Below the pieces are notes generated by a model. It ran no database searches, was not told the origin of the DNA, and saw nothing but the letters and a program-made list of their open reading frames with translations. A program made the position numbers and the translations under genes. A stretch of DNA of 64,000 bases from Datisca glomerata (taxonomy: Eukaryota; Streptophyta; Magnoliopsida; Cucurbitales; Datiscaceae): contig QANY01000025.1 of assembly GCA_003255025.1 (NCBI GenBank), positions 62,001 through 126,000 on the forward strand. The letters are read 5' to 3'. Shown piece by piece: positions 1 through 11,089 of the stretch. How positions within the stretch are numbered: the stretch's first letter is position 1; the number at the start of each line of letters is the position of its first letter.

Positions 1-25
1 CTTAGCTATCATCCGGATCATTTGC

Positions 26-301
26 CTACTCTTCTAATCATAGCCTATGATGGTGCCCAGTGCTCGTGAAGTGCAGAAAGATGTCGGGATGCTGCGTTTT
101 CCTCTTGCTCGGTCGAACAGGTCCCATCTGTTTCCCCCCGGGCTCCCTAGTCTGTCAGGCTCATCTGCCTCCGACTCGCTAGACACGAAGGTCTCTCCAC
201 CTTTACCCTCGGGCCAACATGAGGAGGAGATCCTTTCCTTACCGGCGGAGCTAGCCAAAGTTGCTGATACTACTAAGACTACCCTAGCCCCTACTGCTTA
301 G
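26..301 (+). CDS. Partial gene: last exon of an unidentified antisense ORF of the gypsy element
   Basis: An acceptor-like sequence (TCTAATCATAG) ends at 25. The open frame after it runs to a TAG at 299-301, giving about 90 residues rich in Ser, Pro and charged amino acids (ends AKVADTTKTTLAPTA). GC content and codon pattern look coding, unlike the AT-rich tail that follows. No domain is recognised. By position it corresponds to the antisense PMD-type gene of the second gypsy element, so it may be the C-terminal tail of such a gene; the sequences are not obviously alike. The rest lies left of the window. The opposite frame at 34-258 is open too but has less support. Confidence 0.35.
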
Positions 302-789
302 TTTAGTACTTTTCCTGTCATTTGCAATTTTCCTTTTCCCACCCTCGTAATTCTTTCTTTTTTCTTTAATGAGGACATGTTTTCTACAATGACTTTGTCT
401 CTTTTCTTGCCTTGGTCCTGCTTCTAGTTTATAACATATATGTTGTAACCTTCGTTCTGAACCAAATTTGGCATCGATCTTGAGCCTAGGCTAGCCTTAA
501 ATGATGAGCTGGACCCTTAAGTAAATGAAGCTTCACTTTTGCTTCCTCCGAGTTTTAATTTGATTCGGATTCGGATGAGACTTTAATCATCACTTTCGGT
601 CTTAAATATTTTAAGTAGTAATACCTGTTGACCTGAGTCGTAAAGTTATCCTTACTACTTCCTCTTTAGTAGGTTGCCCCCTTTAAAATAGGTCGGGTCA
701 TACAGTCATGCCATAACCTTAGGGAATTTTTTGGGTAATGCCCCTTACGGGAGGTCTATTCTGGTGGACCTGCTTCAAACTTGAGGGGT
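302..789. other. No gene seen; downstream region of the antisense ORF
   Basis: T-rich sequence after the stop codon. No coding frame, tRNA or LTR terminus was recognised. It separates the antisense exon from the 88-bp array. Confidence 0.5.
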
Positions 790-1530
790 TTTTTATTTTT
801 GTCTGGCAAGCCAGACTACTTTTTTCCTTTTGTCATTTAGCTAGGTGTTCCTGCTCTTGACCCATTCTTTTCTCGTCTCGCGAGTTAGAATGCAAGCCAG
901 TCATCGTTTTTCCCTTTTTTCATCTAGCCAGGCATTTCTGCCCTGGCTAGAGCCTTTTCCCATCTAGTGAGCTAATGTTCAAGCCACACATCACTTTTTC
1001 CCTTTGACGTCTAGCCAAACATTCTGCCATAGGTATAGCTTTTTTCCGTCTTGCAAGCTAGAATGCGAGCCAGACATCACTTTTCTTCTTTGATGTCTAG
1101 CCAAGAATTTCTGCTCTAGCTAGAGACTTTTTCTCATTTGGCGAGCTAAAGTTTAAGCCAGACTCACTTTTTTCCTTTGAAATCTAGCCAGACATTTCTG
1201 CTCTAGCTAGAGCCTTTTTTCTCGTCTAGCGAGTTAGAGTGCAAGCTAGACATCACTTTTTCCTTTGCGTCTAGCCAGGCATTTCTACTCTAGTTAGAAT
1301 ATTTTTTCCCGACTAGCGAGCTAGAGTTCAAGCCAGACATCACTTTTTTCCTTTGAGGTCTAGCCATGCATTTCTGCTTTAGCTAGAGCCTTCTTTCCTA
1401 TCTAGCGAGCTAAAGTGTAAGCCATACATCACTTTTTTTCTTTGACGTCTAGCCAGATATTTCTGCTCTGGTAGAGCCTTTTTTCCTGTCTGGCGAGCTA
1501 GAGTGCAAACCAGACATCACTTTTTTACTG
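790..1530. repeat. Tandem array, about 8 copies of an 88-bp unit with palindromic cores
   Basis: The ACATCAC/AGTCATC landmark recurs near 899, 985, 1073, 1163, 1248, 1337, 1423 and 1513, giving spacings of 85-90 bp. Each unit contains variants of GTCTAGCCAGAC, the perfect 14-bp palindrome GCTCTAGCTAGAGC, TCTAGCGAGCTAGA and GCAAGCCAGACATCAC, separated by T-rich spacers (TTTTTTCCTTTGA). The array opens with GTCTGGC-AA-GCCAGAC (801-816), a perfect 7-bp hairpin. Copies differ by many substitutions, so the array is old. It occupies the place where gypsy RT-integrase would be. Confidence 0.85.
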
Positions 1531-1653
1531 CATGGGAGAATCAACATTTCATTTGATAATTGTCGCTTGATTACATGGCTTCCTTCTCTTTACCCTTCTT
1601 TTTTCTTCTTTCGGGCCTTGATCATTGACCTCGTCTCGTGAAATTAGCTTCTC

Positions 1654-2140
1654 TCACTCAAGGGGTGAGGCGTCTAGTCTGATCAGTTCCTTCATTATAG
1701 TCGAATCCTTTCGCTTGAGGGCTGTTGCGTAACATTTCCTTAACATCTTCTCGTCCTTTCTTACCAGCCCCACACCCGCGAGGATGGAGTTGTATACCTC
1801 ACTACACCTCACCACTGTGAACTCGACTAACTTGGTGACAAGTAGCGGAGCTGTGCCCCGGGTCACAAGGAACTCCATCACACCCTCTAGGATAATCCCA
1901 TCCCCTCAAAATCCTACCAGGGGGGGGTAGAGCACGGATAGAGCAATTTAGGGTCAAGTCCCATATGTAGGAAGACAGAGTAGTTCAGGATGTCAGCCAA
2001 GCTCCCATCATCTATCAGGGTCCGCCAAAACTTGATATTGACAATTAGTGTGGAGATGACTAGCGCATCAATTTACGGATGGTGGATCTGGTGTGTCTCT
2101 TCCTCCGTGAACTCAATCACCTCCTCTACCTTAATTTAGG
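1654..2140 (-). pseudogene. Gypsy aspartic protease region (broken)
   Basis: On the minus strand, about 2075 to 1925 reads RTLIDDGSLADILNYSVF, the retropepsin active-site segment of Tat-like gypsy elements (usually DNG or DTG followed by SADIL). The frame then breaks in a run of C at about 1920-1926. It resumes in 1881-1654 as the segment that follows protease (GVMEFLVTRGTAP, then VRKDEKMLRKCYATALK, like the usual VRGDQ...ARECY). The piece normally lying between those two parts (a GRPALY-type motif) is missing, suggesting an internal deletion. No RT follows; the 88-bp array comes next. Confidence 0.7.
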
Positions 2141-2389
2141 GTGGTCAGGGAGGATGTTAAAACCATTGGGTGTCTTGCCTCTCGAGCTACCGCTTTTCTT
2201 TTCTGATTGGAATCCGACGTGCTGGGTCCTCTGATTATCATCTTGATTTCTCACACGGGACTCTGAGATCGGTTTGCCTTCTGCTCAAGTTACCTCACAA
2301 TCCTTCTCTCCTACCTAGGAGATTATCATCCCCGCGGTTCCTTCGGCTAGCCACAAACTTGTTAAGGTACCCCTTCTAGATTAGGGCTT

Positions 2390-3250
2390 CCATATGCTCT
2401 CAAAGGTCGAAGCACCCCTCATTGTTGTGCCCTGAATCTCGATCGTACCTACAGTACTTCATGGTATCTTTCTTCTCATCAGGCATTCGTATAACCCGGG
2501 GCTGTTTCAGTAGGTTTTTTCCCTAATGACATTAAAGATCTCATCTTGCTTAGCCGTGATGGGGAGTAGGTTCTGAACTGGCTAGCCAGGTAAGGGTTCT
2601 TCCCCTCGCGCTAGCTTGGAAAGGGAGGGAAAAACTTGGACGAGGCAAATGATGGGTTGGAAGATCTAGGAGGGAGGCTCCTCTTGTCCTTTTATGGTTC
2701 TTTTCCCTTTGAGAAATTCTGACGGCTTGGCCTTTCCAACTCCCTCCCAGCTTGGATCAACTATTCAGCACTTAGGTATTTCTAAATCCTAGCCTGAAGC
2801 TTGGTGAGGGAGACAGAGTCGTACTTGGTCATCAACCACCTCATCCTAAAGTGAGTGATCCTGCTTCTCAATGCAACTCCCATTATGTCCTCGTTGGCGT
2901 TGTCAACCTGTAAAGACTTTGGGTTGAAATTGTTCATGTATTCTTTTAGTGACTCTCCTGGCCACTGCTTTACAGTCATCAAGTAGGAGGCTAGCCTCCT
3001 TTGCTTTCTGCCTCCCAAGAACTTTCCAGTGAATACTCTTGAGAGCTCAGCGATATAATGAATGGAATTCAACTTCAGCTATCCTATCCATTTTCAGGCG
3101 GGCCCACGGACTGTCAATGGAACAACTTACACATCAAGGACTCTGAGATGTTGTCCAAGTCCATCCAGACCTTGAAAGTTTTCAAGTGCTCGAACATGTC
3201 TTTAGTCCCGTCATAGGGGGTGATTGAGGGCATCTTGAACTTTGAGGGAG
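2390..3250 (-). pseudogene. Gypsy gag capsid and CCHC-like knuckle (broken)
   Basis: The minus-strand frame 3072-2782 (96 aa) contains LSRVFTGKFLGGRKQRR, LMTVKQWPGESLKEYMNNF and LRSRITHF, the pattern of the plant retrotransposon gag domain: a hydrophobic first half, then QxxGESLxEYxxxF. Further down, about 2465-2400, it reads KYCRYDRDSGHNNEGCFDL, the C-x-x-H/D...H...C knuckle of Tat gag (usual form KYCxFHxDHGHxTEEC). In-frame stops and frame changes lie between the two. A Pro/Ser-rich segment at 3766-3557 may be the gag N-terminus. Confidence 0.75.
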
Positions 3251-3852
3251 TTCAGCCCGTTGGATCTTTACAGAGAAAGGAGACTTGGTTTGACCCATGA
3301 GTGTTTCAACAGAGGCTCTGAGGGGTTTGTTTCCGCTCCTTCCTTAATTCATTTATCTGCAATTGGAGATTTTGTATGTCGGTCCACTGCCAAGAGCTCT
3401 CCACGATGTTATTTGTCAATTCCATCATTCTAACGGTTTTGGTAGAGAGATCGTCTCTACCTTTGGGGGTCGTCTTACCTTTTCCCGGGTGGTCTTCCTC
3501 ACTTTCCCCTGGTAATGAGATGACTCTGCTGGTGATGACTCTGCTGGTGAGTCTTTCTACTGCTGAGGGGTTGGTTCCATGGGTGCTAGGAAGGGTCCTT
3601 GTTGGTAAGAGGCCTCCTCGATATTGGTGAGGGCCAGTATGTCTCTCCTCATTCTCCTGGCCACTTTGGAGAGTGAGGCCACCGAGTCTTTCTTTTTTAG
3701 CTGTGTGATTGTCATATTAATAGGAATTTCTTCTCTCGGCGAGGAGGATGGTGGATCTTCTTTCATCCTGGACCTCGTCGTAGTGGGACAAGGATGTCAG
3801 ACTCATTTTTTCTCTAGTCTTAAGTGTTTCAAAGAGGAACGATTTTAATGTC

Positions 3853-3873
3853 ATTTCCCATAGATGGCGTCAA
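3853..3873 (-). other. Primer-binding-site-like sequence of the gypsy element
   Basis: The minus strand reads GTTGACGCCATCTATGGGAAA, very like the TTGGCGCCGTCTGTGGGAA motif commonly found just inside the 5' LTR of plant gypsy elements. It sits between the LTR-like sequence and gag, as expected. The exact LTR end (CA) is not clear. Confidence 0.55.
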
Positions 3874-3875
3874 CT

Positions 3876-4560
3876 ATTAAAACCAAAAATATCTCAATAG
3901 TATGAGTACATGTACTCCCCTTTTAGCCTGGAAATCCTATTGGGCGAGAAATCTACAAAACATAAACAACCCAAAGAACGAGGAGAACTAGAGGGAGGTT
4001 TCCTCGCCTGAGAGCCTCCGATGCCTAACTCAGTATCTTGGTAGAAATTTGGCAGAGTTTTTTTAAGGCGAGAATCGCTTACCTTTCTTCTAGGATAGAT
4101 GGTGTATTTATACATGCATGCTCATGAGAGGATCCGTGTCAAAGAATCCTCAGTGATGCGATGGTTCATCCCTGATGTGACTTGTTGAAGGTAGCATTTA
4201 ATATCCTTATCCCTCGAGTTGATATAATAGGATATGCATTAAATGTTGATATGCCCTCGGTCATGTTGGATGTGGGTGAGGCGCCCAATTGAGGGTTGAT
4301 CTGACACTCCATCATGACGATTGGACCCAGCAGGCGTTTAGGTCAAATTAGAGGATGCCAGAGAGTCAGTTGAACTCTTTCTCAGGAGCTCATTCTTGCT
4401 GTTCTTCGTTGGAAAACTGACCAGGCTAGGTCAACTTCCTCCTTTTTGGGGGGATCAGGCCTTAATGCATTTATCCGACGTAATCCTTTTTACATGGTAT
4501 GAAACATGGCACCATGTTTACTAGTAGTCAAGGAATGTCCATAACAAGAGTTGTATTATT
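3876..4560 (-). repeat. Putative 5' LTR of the gypsy remnant, with TATA box
   Basis: Lies directly upstream (minus strand) of the PBS-like site. A TATAAATA box is at 4112-4105 on the minus strand, followed by a typical transcribed leader. The U3 boundary near 4560 is a guess: no TG start or target duplication could be fixed, and the second LTR would lie outside the window. Confidence 0.45.
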
Positions 4561-5258
4561 CGTCATGACATGTGTTGGCGCACAATCTACGTGACAAAAA
4601 TGGATTGGTTGTAGCTTTTTTGCGCCATCCTAGTACACCAATCAACTACTGTCACGTTAACTTCTGCAACAACCTGCGTCTTGCTAAATCATGTCTTCCT
4701 ATGAAAAATAGAGAAAAAAGGAAAAGTATACATTTATGCAAAACTAGAATTACGATTACTTTGAAAACAATAAAAGGTATTTATACAAAGCTAATATACA
4801 AAATTTTAATTTAGGAGGCCAAGTCATTGAGAGGGCCTAGGCCTAGGGTTGAGTTGACACTACATGTATATCCATTGTAGTTTCAAAACTTTCACGTACA
4901 CCAACAATGTTGTGAGTGAAAATCTTGGGAGAAGTCTAAATGATTGGAGGACATTTTTGACATTCCACCTTAACACACTAACATATACAAACTTGGGTGT
5001 AGTCATTGAAACTAACTAGATTCTTCGTTTAATTAAGATAAAATATATAGGCGGCGCAAAGGAGGCTCGAAGGCTTGTTAAGGAAGGCGGCAAGGGCCGA
5101 CGAATGGGGGAAAATGAAAGGCGTAATGTTGGGGTAACTACCCTTATTACTATGATATTTTATATACTTGTATATGATAACAGTTGAAAAGCAATGAAAA
5201 CAATGAAAGAGTACTAAAGTTTATTTTGTGGAATAGAGTATATATACTTATTTCTTAC
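4561..5258. other. Intergenic; no gene seen
   Basis: AT-rich sequence between the gypsy LTR and the copia 3' LTR. It holds a short frame (4572-4814, +) with no recognisable similarity and low coding character. Nothing else was recognised. Confidence 0.5.
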
Positions 5259-5496
5259 CGAAAACTTTTAATACTAAGCAGAAATGAATCATAAGGTTTC
5301 AGAAGGTTCAAGAGATAGACGAGAGAAATTCTTAAAAAACATACTTCTCGTTAACTCGCATAATGCTCAATCATTGTCTAGCTGGTCTCGAAGAGCTTAA
5401 ATACAAAGACTTAAGCTAAACCACTTAACTAATTAGTTCAACAAACTTAACTAAACAAAAGAAAAAATGCATAAATTCCTTTAACTAATTACATCA
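5259..5496 (-). repeat. 3' LTR of copia element 1
   Basis: Matches 12171-12894 at both ends: both copies start with GAAAACTTTTAATACTAAGC (plus strand), share the block CCACTTAACTAATxAGTTCAACAAA, and end near a degenerate ATTACATCA/ATTGCA. About 238 bp, equal to the 5' copy minus its insert. The terminal TG (plus strand) is mutated to CG here. A weak polypurine tract (AAGTTTCAAGGGTC, minus strand) lies just inside. Confidence 0.75.
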
Positions 5497-5699
5497 ACTG
5501 GTATGACCCTTGAAACTTATATCAGAATCTAATGAGGATGACAGTTTACTGCAAAGATACTGAAGTCTAGATGAAGATACGGGCTTTGTGAATATGTAAG
5601 TCAGTTACTCTTGAGAAAATATAGAATGAACTACCATATCCTTTCATATAACGTGTCCGTACACAAAGTGAAAGCCAATTTAGTTCGTATATGAAATAC

Positions 5700-6430
5700 T
5701 GGGTTATAAGCAAGTGTCAGAGTTGAACTTGAAACATTATTACACCAAAATGAGACTGAGATAATAAAATATGCATGTGTTGCATGATAAGAAAATATGC
5801 ACGTGTCGCTTCAAATATATTCAGGCTTCTTGGAGGATCAAGGTACAATAGATTGTTTCTTAACACACCATGTAACAATATTTGAACCAACACATACAAT
5901 AAAGTCAGTCCTAGAATAACAATCTCAAGGATCACTAGCACAATCCGCATTATAATAAACATCCAAAGTAAGTCAACCAGATGTAAAGAACAATCCATGA
6001 TCAAGAGAACCACAAATATACCTCAAATTTGTTTAACATTAGCCAAATAATCTAAAGTTATTTGATGCATAAAATGACAAACATGATTGAAAGTAAAGAA
6101 ATTTCAGTCCAAATGAATGTCACGCATTGAAGAGCTCCTAGAAGACTCATGTAATATTAAAAATTTGATAAAAGAAGAGCAGTGAAATAGGTCATCTGAA
6201 ACACGTGGTGTTTTACATGACTTGGTCCCAATCATCCTTGATTTTTGGAGTAAGTCTTTAGCATACTTACCTAGAGTGACTTGAATACTATTATCTGAAT
6301 AAGAAATATCCAAACCCAAGAGCTACTTAACAATACCCAAATCAATCATTTGGAACATAAATGTTGTCATTACTAGAGAGAATAATATCATCCACATATA
6401 GTAAAAGATAAGTGAGTGAAGTACTGAGAT
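5700..6430 (-). pseudogene. Copia 1 RNase H and C-terminal RT (broken)
   Basis: Minus strand. RNase H at about 6000-5790 reads LTLDVYYNADCASDP, then TDFIVCVGSNIVTWCVKKQ, matching the copia pattern (DADWAGDP...GFIVFLGSNxITWSSKKQ) with stops. The RT segment at 6319-6104 contains GLDISYSDNSIQVTLGKYAK and DLLQKSRMIGTKSCKTP. At about 6405-6345 the catalytic box YLLLYVDDIILSSND is intact. Directly beyond it the coding sequence is cut by LTR-A. Confidence 0.75.
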
Positions 6431-6435
6431 CAATA

Positions 6436-8334
6436 TGTTTTAAAATTAACTAAAAAATAAGTTTGGATCACGAACGGTACGTAGATGGAATATCAATTTT
6501 TTCTCAATTAACTTATTTAATCGAATTAAATAATTTAAAATCAAACAACCTGTGATTATGCATATATGATATTAAACGAGAAGATAAGGTTAAAAATAAA
6601 TTTTCATCTATGCTTTGTATCGGAGAATTTCTGAACTGACAGATTTCTTTTGAGCGTTCTTCGTGTTCTTTAAGTTTCAGGATCTGAATCTCGCACTTGA
6701 ACTCCAAGAACGATTTGTGAATTTTTTCTAGCAACAACCACCGGTTAGTTTCAGAAATTTATCTCACAAGAACTTTGTGTAGGGATTTGAGTGTAGGCTC
6801 TCAAAATGAGTGAAAGAAAAAATCGAATATTTTCCCTTCAATACTGTCAAAATCGACGGCAATCACTAAGGAGAGGAGAAAATACTTGTTTTCTATATCT
6901 AATATGAGATCTATATCTCTATCTCTCTTTTTCCAATCAAATTGCTATTAGATATTTATAAAATCTAATTTTTGGTATTTATAAATATACTCATATATTT
7001 TAAATTTTCAAAAATTCACCCACATATATTCGAATTGCCGAAAATCAATATATCTCCACAGTTTTAGAGTTGTATCAAATTTATTAATTCAATTGATAGA
7101 TTTAATTGATCATTATCAATTAATTAATTAATTTTTATTTACTAATTATAAATTATTAGAAAATAATAAATTAATTAATTTCAATACAATTAATCACGCT
7201 TAACCAATTAAGTGGCATCACCCATCACATATAGGTGTAGGAAATGTGGCTTGGCACCAAAACACATTTTGATCCAATTTACTTCATTTCTTTATTCCTG
7301 TTCTCATGAGCTATTTTGAGATCGGATGGACCCACATAAACAAAACTAAGGATTCAAATACCCGACGAATTTATCTTCATAAATTTCTGACATATTTAAT
7401 CCTGACATCGTACGTCTCCACTATGAGTTTGATGTCGAATCAACTTTCGATTTATGCGCGCTACGTTTTCTGTTGGTGTAAATAATTCCTTTTTATTTTC
7501 ATGGTCCACAGAATGTTTTAACATAATATCCATCGTGAATATCAATAACAAGAGTGGAATGTAAAATTATCATTGTATCCATCTTGTTATTATTTCCTTA
7601 ACTATATTATTAGTTGTGAATAATAAAGATATAATAATGAATTGTCTCGTATAATTCACAAGTTTTAATCATTGACTCAATTTATTGAAGATCTGGTCAG
7701 GTTAATTTATTCACACACTCATCGATAAAGCATAAGGTGATATTGTTTCTTTCGTAATCCAACCACAAATTTTCATATTTGTGAGTTACAATCCTAACAA
7801 CCCAGGTATTGCCCGCCAATTCAAACTCACGCATTTGACATATCAAAGATTGGAACTAACTAAGTCAAGCTACGAATTCACCTTAGGATTAAGGTAATTA
7901 TGAAAATACTCTTAAGGTATAACAATTAGATTTAGAGCAAGGTAAACGATTTTGGGCTCTAAACTAATTTGTTACCGTTCTATTTAACATGTTTATAACA
8001 TGTCTAGGTTAACCGTTTGAGTCTCCACTCCCATGCTCCATGACTGGCATCCATTGGTTCAACCTAACATTTGTTATCGAATTCGATTGTCCAGTCGATC
8101 CTATGACTGTGAATAGTATTCTGAACTTTCTCAGAAGAGTTCGTCTGGAGACGCCTCTATCTTCACTCTTCGTTCCTTGATGAAAATTTCAGGACTTGAG
8201 TAATTTACAAACACACTTTACTTTAAAACAAAACTTTCAATTTATTCATAAAAATTCAATAATACTAATGTCTGAGAAATAACTAAATACAAATAAATAA
8301 TTATTACATGCTATATTATGGATATATTTCAACA
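6436..8334 (-). mobile_element. Solo LTR, family A, copy 1, inserted in the copia 1 RT
   Basis: Homologous along its length and in the same orientation to 55891-57721. On the minus strand it starts TGTTGAAATATATCCATAAT and ends GTTAATTTTAAAACA, the TG...CA ends expected of an LTR. It has no internal coding sequence and no PBS, and splits the copia RT between the SLFVRVIG segment (8.34 kb side) and the YVDD segment (6.4 kb side). A CAATA pentamer flanks it at 6431-6435 and 8343-8347, but the right copy is 8 bases beyond the TG...CA end, so the target duplication is doubtful. The long LTR resembles large copia LTRs. Confidence 0.7.
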
Positions 8335-8342
8335 TGTAGTAC

Positions 8343-9300
8343 CAATAACCCGAACAAATAATGATGGATCAGCTTGAAATGGAACAATTTTCAGCGTGAA
8401 AAGATAAGAGGTGAACATGTCAAATCAAGCTGAGGAGGTTGTTGAAGTTCGTAGAGAGACTTATGCAGCTAACACACATGAGAATGGCATTGTTGATCAA
8501 TAAAGCCTTGTGCTAGAGACATATACATCTCTTCTTACAAAAAGCCATGCAAGAATGTATTCTTGACATTCAACTGTCACAGAGAGTACTTAAACTAAGC
8601 TGAAAGTGATAAAATGACATGAACAATTATTTTCTTTATCATAGGATGAAGGTTTCATAATAATACAAGCCTTCTTGTTGAGGAAAGCCCTTGGCTATGA
8701 GCCAAGCTTTATACCTTAATATGGAACCATCATGATTATGTTTAATCTTATATACCCACTTGCAACCTATGACGTTTTTATGAGGTGGAAAGGGGTATGA
8801 GAGTCTAGATGACTTGGTGTTGTAATGCACTAAAATCATTAGCCATTGACTACTGTCGATTTGGATCTTTAAAAGCAACAATAAATGAAGTATGTTTTGG
8901 ACCAATAGTAGAAGCAACGAAATCCTTATTCTTTAATTCCAGATTTGGACATAGTTTGCATGGAATAATTATTGATGGAAACAAATGGTGATATAACTAG
9001 ACTATGGTATAGGAACCAAATGTGTATCATACGTGTTTCTAGACTGAAAATATTAGAGGAGATAAGTTGGCAAAAGGAAGAAGTGGAAGGTGAAGAGGAA
9101 ATTAAGGAAGAGGAAGGAGAAGAAGAAAGATGAATAAAAAAAAGGATTAACAGAGGAAGAAAAACATGAGAAGAAGTTAATGAAGAATAGAGAATTGAAT
9201 CAACAAGCAAATGGAAACACATGCTCATTCAATATGACATGACCAGATATATAGGTCTTCTCGGTTTCCTTATCAAAGCAAAGATAGCCTTTATACCCTA
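8343..9300 (-). pseudogene. Copia 1 N-terminal RT and integrase-RT linker (broken)
   Basis: Minus strand. 8917-8639 includes NVIGCKWVYKIKHNHDGS, ILRYKAWLIAKGFPQQE and YYYETF, the diagnostic copia RT start (GCKWVFKIKxNxDGSIxRYKARLVAKGFxQ...DYxETF). Continuing toward 8343: QLNVKNTFLHGFL, MSLAQGFIDQQ, LHKSLYELQQ, FVRVIG. Upstream, at about 8960-8935, is SMQTMSKSGIKE (usual HPMQTRSKSGI), the linker between integrase and RT. Several stops; frame changes near 8620. Confidence 0.75.
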
Positions 9301-9399
9301 AAGCTTAGCAAAAAATACACAATGTGTAGTCTTATATTGAAGTTTATGTGTGTTTGTAGGTGTAAGAAGACAGCAACATGGGAGGTACCAAATAATTTT

Positions 9400-10170
9400 C
9401 AAAAGGAGAAATATGACCAAGAATGGTAGAAGGAAATATATTTATTAAGTATATTGTTGTTGAGAATGAATCGAACCAAAATCTAAGGAGCATTAAAGAC
9501 TTAAAGAGAGTAGGTGTTGTCTCAACAGTGTGTCGATGCTTACGTTCACCAACACCACTTCATTGAGTTGTATATGCATAAGACTTTTGGTGTCATATGC
9601 CTTTAGATTCATGAAACACCTTGAAAGCATGCTTGTATATTCACCACCATTGTCAGGCCTAAAGATCTTTATTCTACATGAAAGTAAATTCTCTACACAG
9701 GGATGAAACTTCTGAAAAGTATTAGATACATCATATTCATTTAAAAAAAGTAAAAAATCCAAGTATACCTAGACATGTCATCAATAAAGGAGAGAAAGTA
9801 CCTATAACCTAAAAGAGAAATTTTAGGGGAGGTGTCCCCACACAACACTAAGTACAATATCTAAGGATAAAGAGAACGTATCTGTGATAAGGGAAAATGA
9901 TGTTTTGTCATTTTTTGTTCAAACAACTAGTATAAACACAATTATCCTTTCAGAGTAGAACTGTAAACATCACATTTATTCAAAAGTAGACTAAGCACAG
10001 TGTTTGGTGAGTGACTAAGTCGGTCATGCAACGAAGTAAAAAAAAAGGAACCTTTGCTACAAGTAAGGCATGAGTAGAAAATGCTAGTAAAGTAGAGACA
10101 AAAGACGAAGAAACAAATGTAGAAAAATATGATAAAAATCATTCTTCACTCAGCCCTTAGTAAAGAAACC
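9400..10170 (-). pseudogene. Copia 1 integrase core and pre-integrase (broken)
   Basis: Minus strand. About 9840-9770 reads GYRYFLSFIDDMSRYTWIF, the start of the copia rve core with its first Asp. 9762-9493 continues FLNEYDVSNTFQKFHPCVEN, then IKIFRPDNGGEYTS with the second catalytic Asp (usual RSDNGGEY). The third catalytic residue region is scrambled by frameshifts. Upstream, at about 10060-9960, HDRLSHSPNTVLSLLLNKC is a GAG-pre-integrase segment (usual LWHxRLGHP). Confidence 0.75.
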
Positions 10171-10339
10171 ATTTTTGCTTGTGCCTCAGTAAAGTATTTA
10201 TCGCAGCCTTGTACTGGATAGAGAAAAATTAAGTATCAAAATGAAAGCTATAATTCTTATATAGATAAAACTGATGGACTAATAACAAGTTGGAAGCTAT
10301 CTAACAAGAATAAGAATTTTTTTAAATGAAAAGAAGAAA

Positions 10340-10480
10340 AGGGAAAAGGTAATTTACCACAACCTGATGAGTTATGGGCGGTGCTTGACCATTCCCAATA
10401 GCTATACCATCCTCTCCGATATACTTAGATGATAGAGTGAGAATGGACAAATCATATTTGAGGTGTGATTGTAAGAGGTT
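10340..10480 (-). pseudogene. Copia 1 protease fragment
   Basis: Minus strand reads YDLSILTLSSKYIGEDGIAIG then NGQAPPITH. This matches the segment after the DSGA active site of copia protease (NxLSNLTLSSxYxGxDxVxVGNGQxLPITH). The active-site Asp itself is not seen, because the sequence breaks at about 10480 into unrelated DNA. Confidence 0.55.
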
Positions 10481-11085
10481 CAGTTCAGTTTGTTTTAAAT
10501 CTATTTTAACAAATCAAAGAGTATTTTTATCCTTATGGTCTCAAGCTAGCCTATTGATTTTAGGTATTATCGAGAACGATAATTAATTAGGCTCGACATT
10601 GATGCCTAGTAGTCAACCATTTATATTGATCCGTTCAAATTTGAAGTAAGGAAAATTATTAATTACTATAAGTAGGAGACTCTTTTCAATATAAGTCAAT
10701 TTGACACTGTTAGTTGAGAGAAGAGGCAACCATAGAGAACCCCATTCTATGGTTGAAAACTGAGAGAGAGAGAGAGAGAGCGCGCAAAGAAAGATCTTTT
10801 CAAGTTATTGAGAGTCAACACACTCATGATTGGATGATGATCCAAGGAATAGCGAGGAAGATCACAAGGTCTATTATTCATGTGACATGGATGGCACATG
10901 GGAGGTGTAACTTCATGGTGTTTTCATGCAGATCAAGGTGATGGTCGTGAAGTTTGAGATTTGGATCCTGATATGGATTGAAGCATTTGTTAGGTTCACG
11001 CATAAAAAATAATCTCTAGATTTGATTCTATAAGCATAGATTAGGCTGTCTAGTAAATAAATTGAAGAATTTAGACGATTTCTAT
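10481..11085. other. Unidentified insertion in copia 1, with a (GA)n tract
   Basis: Separates the protease fragment from the end of gag, which are normally contiguous. It contains a (GA) dinucleotide run at 10762-10780 and a TATA-like CTATAAGTAGGAG near 10668. A short open frame (10714-10941, +) has no recognisable product. Possibly a solo LTR or MITE of another family; the ends were not resolved. Confidence 0.4.
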
Positions 11086-11089
11086 TATG

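Larger units (their letters stand above)
1..4560 (-). mobile_element. Ty3/gypsy (Tat/Ogre-type) remnant with gag and protease only
   Basis: Read on the minus strand the order is putative 5' LTR (about 4560 to 3876), PBS-like site, gag, CCHC knuckle, protease, then an 88-bp tandem array, and finally the end of a plus-strand (antisense) ORF at 301. No reverse transcriptase, RNase H or integrase could be read between protease and array. Gag and protease resemble the Tat/Ogre group, and the element at 23.5-33.6 kb also carries an antisense gene. The element may continue left of the window. The frames are broken, so it is dead. A non-autonomous architecture is inference; deletion of pol from a full element is the alternative. 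Confidence 0.6.

Noticed and set aside
34..258. Minus-strand 75-codon frame at the left edge
   Set aside because: It mirrors the plus-strand exon 26-301, which has an acceptor, a stop in a sensible place and better codon character.
9926..10142. Hydrophobic minus-strand frames suggesting membrane proteins near 9-10 kb
   Set aside because: They are alternative frames of copia integrase and linker sequence; the homologous frame is different.
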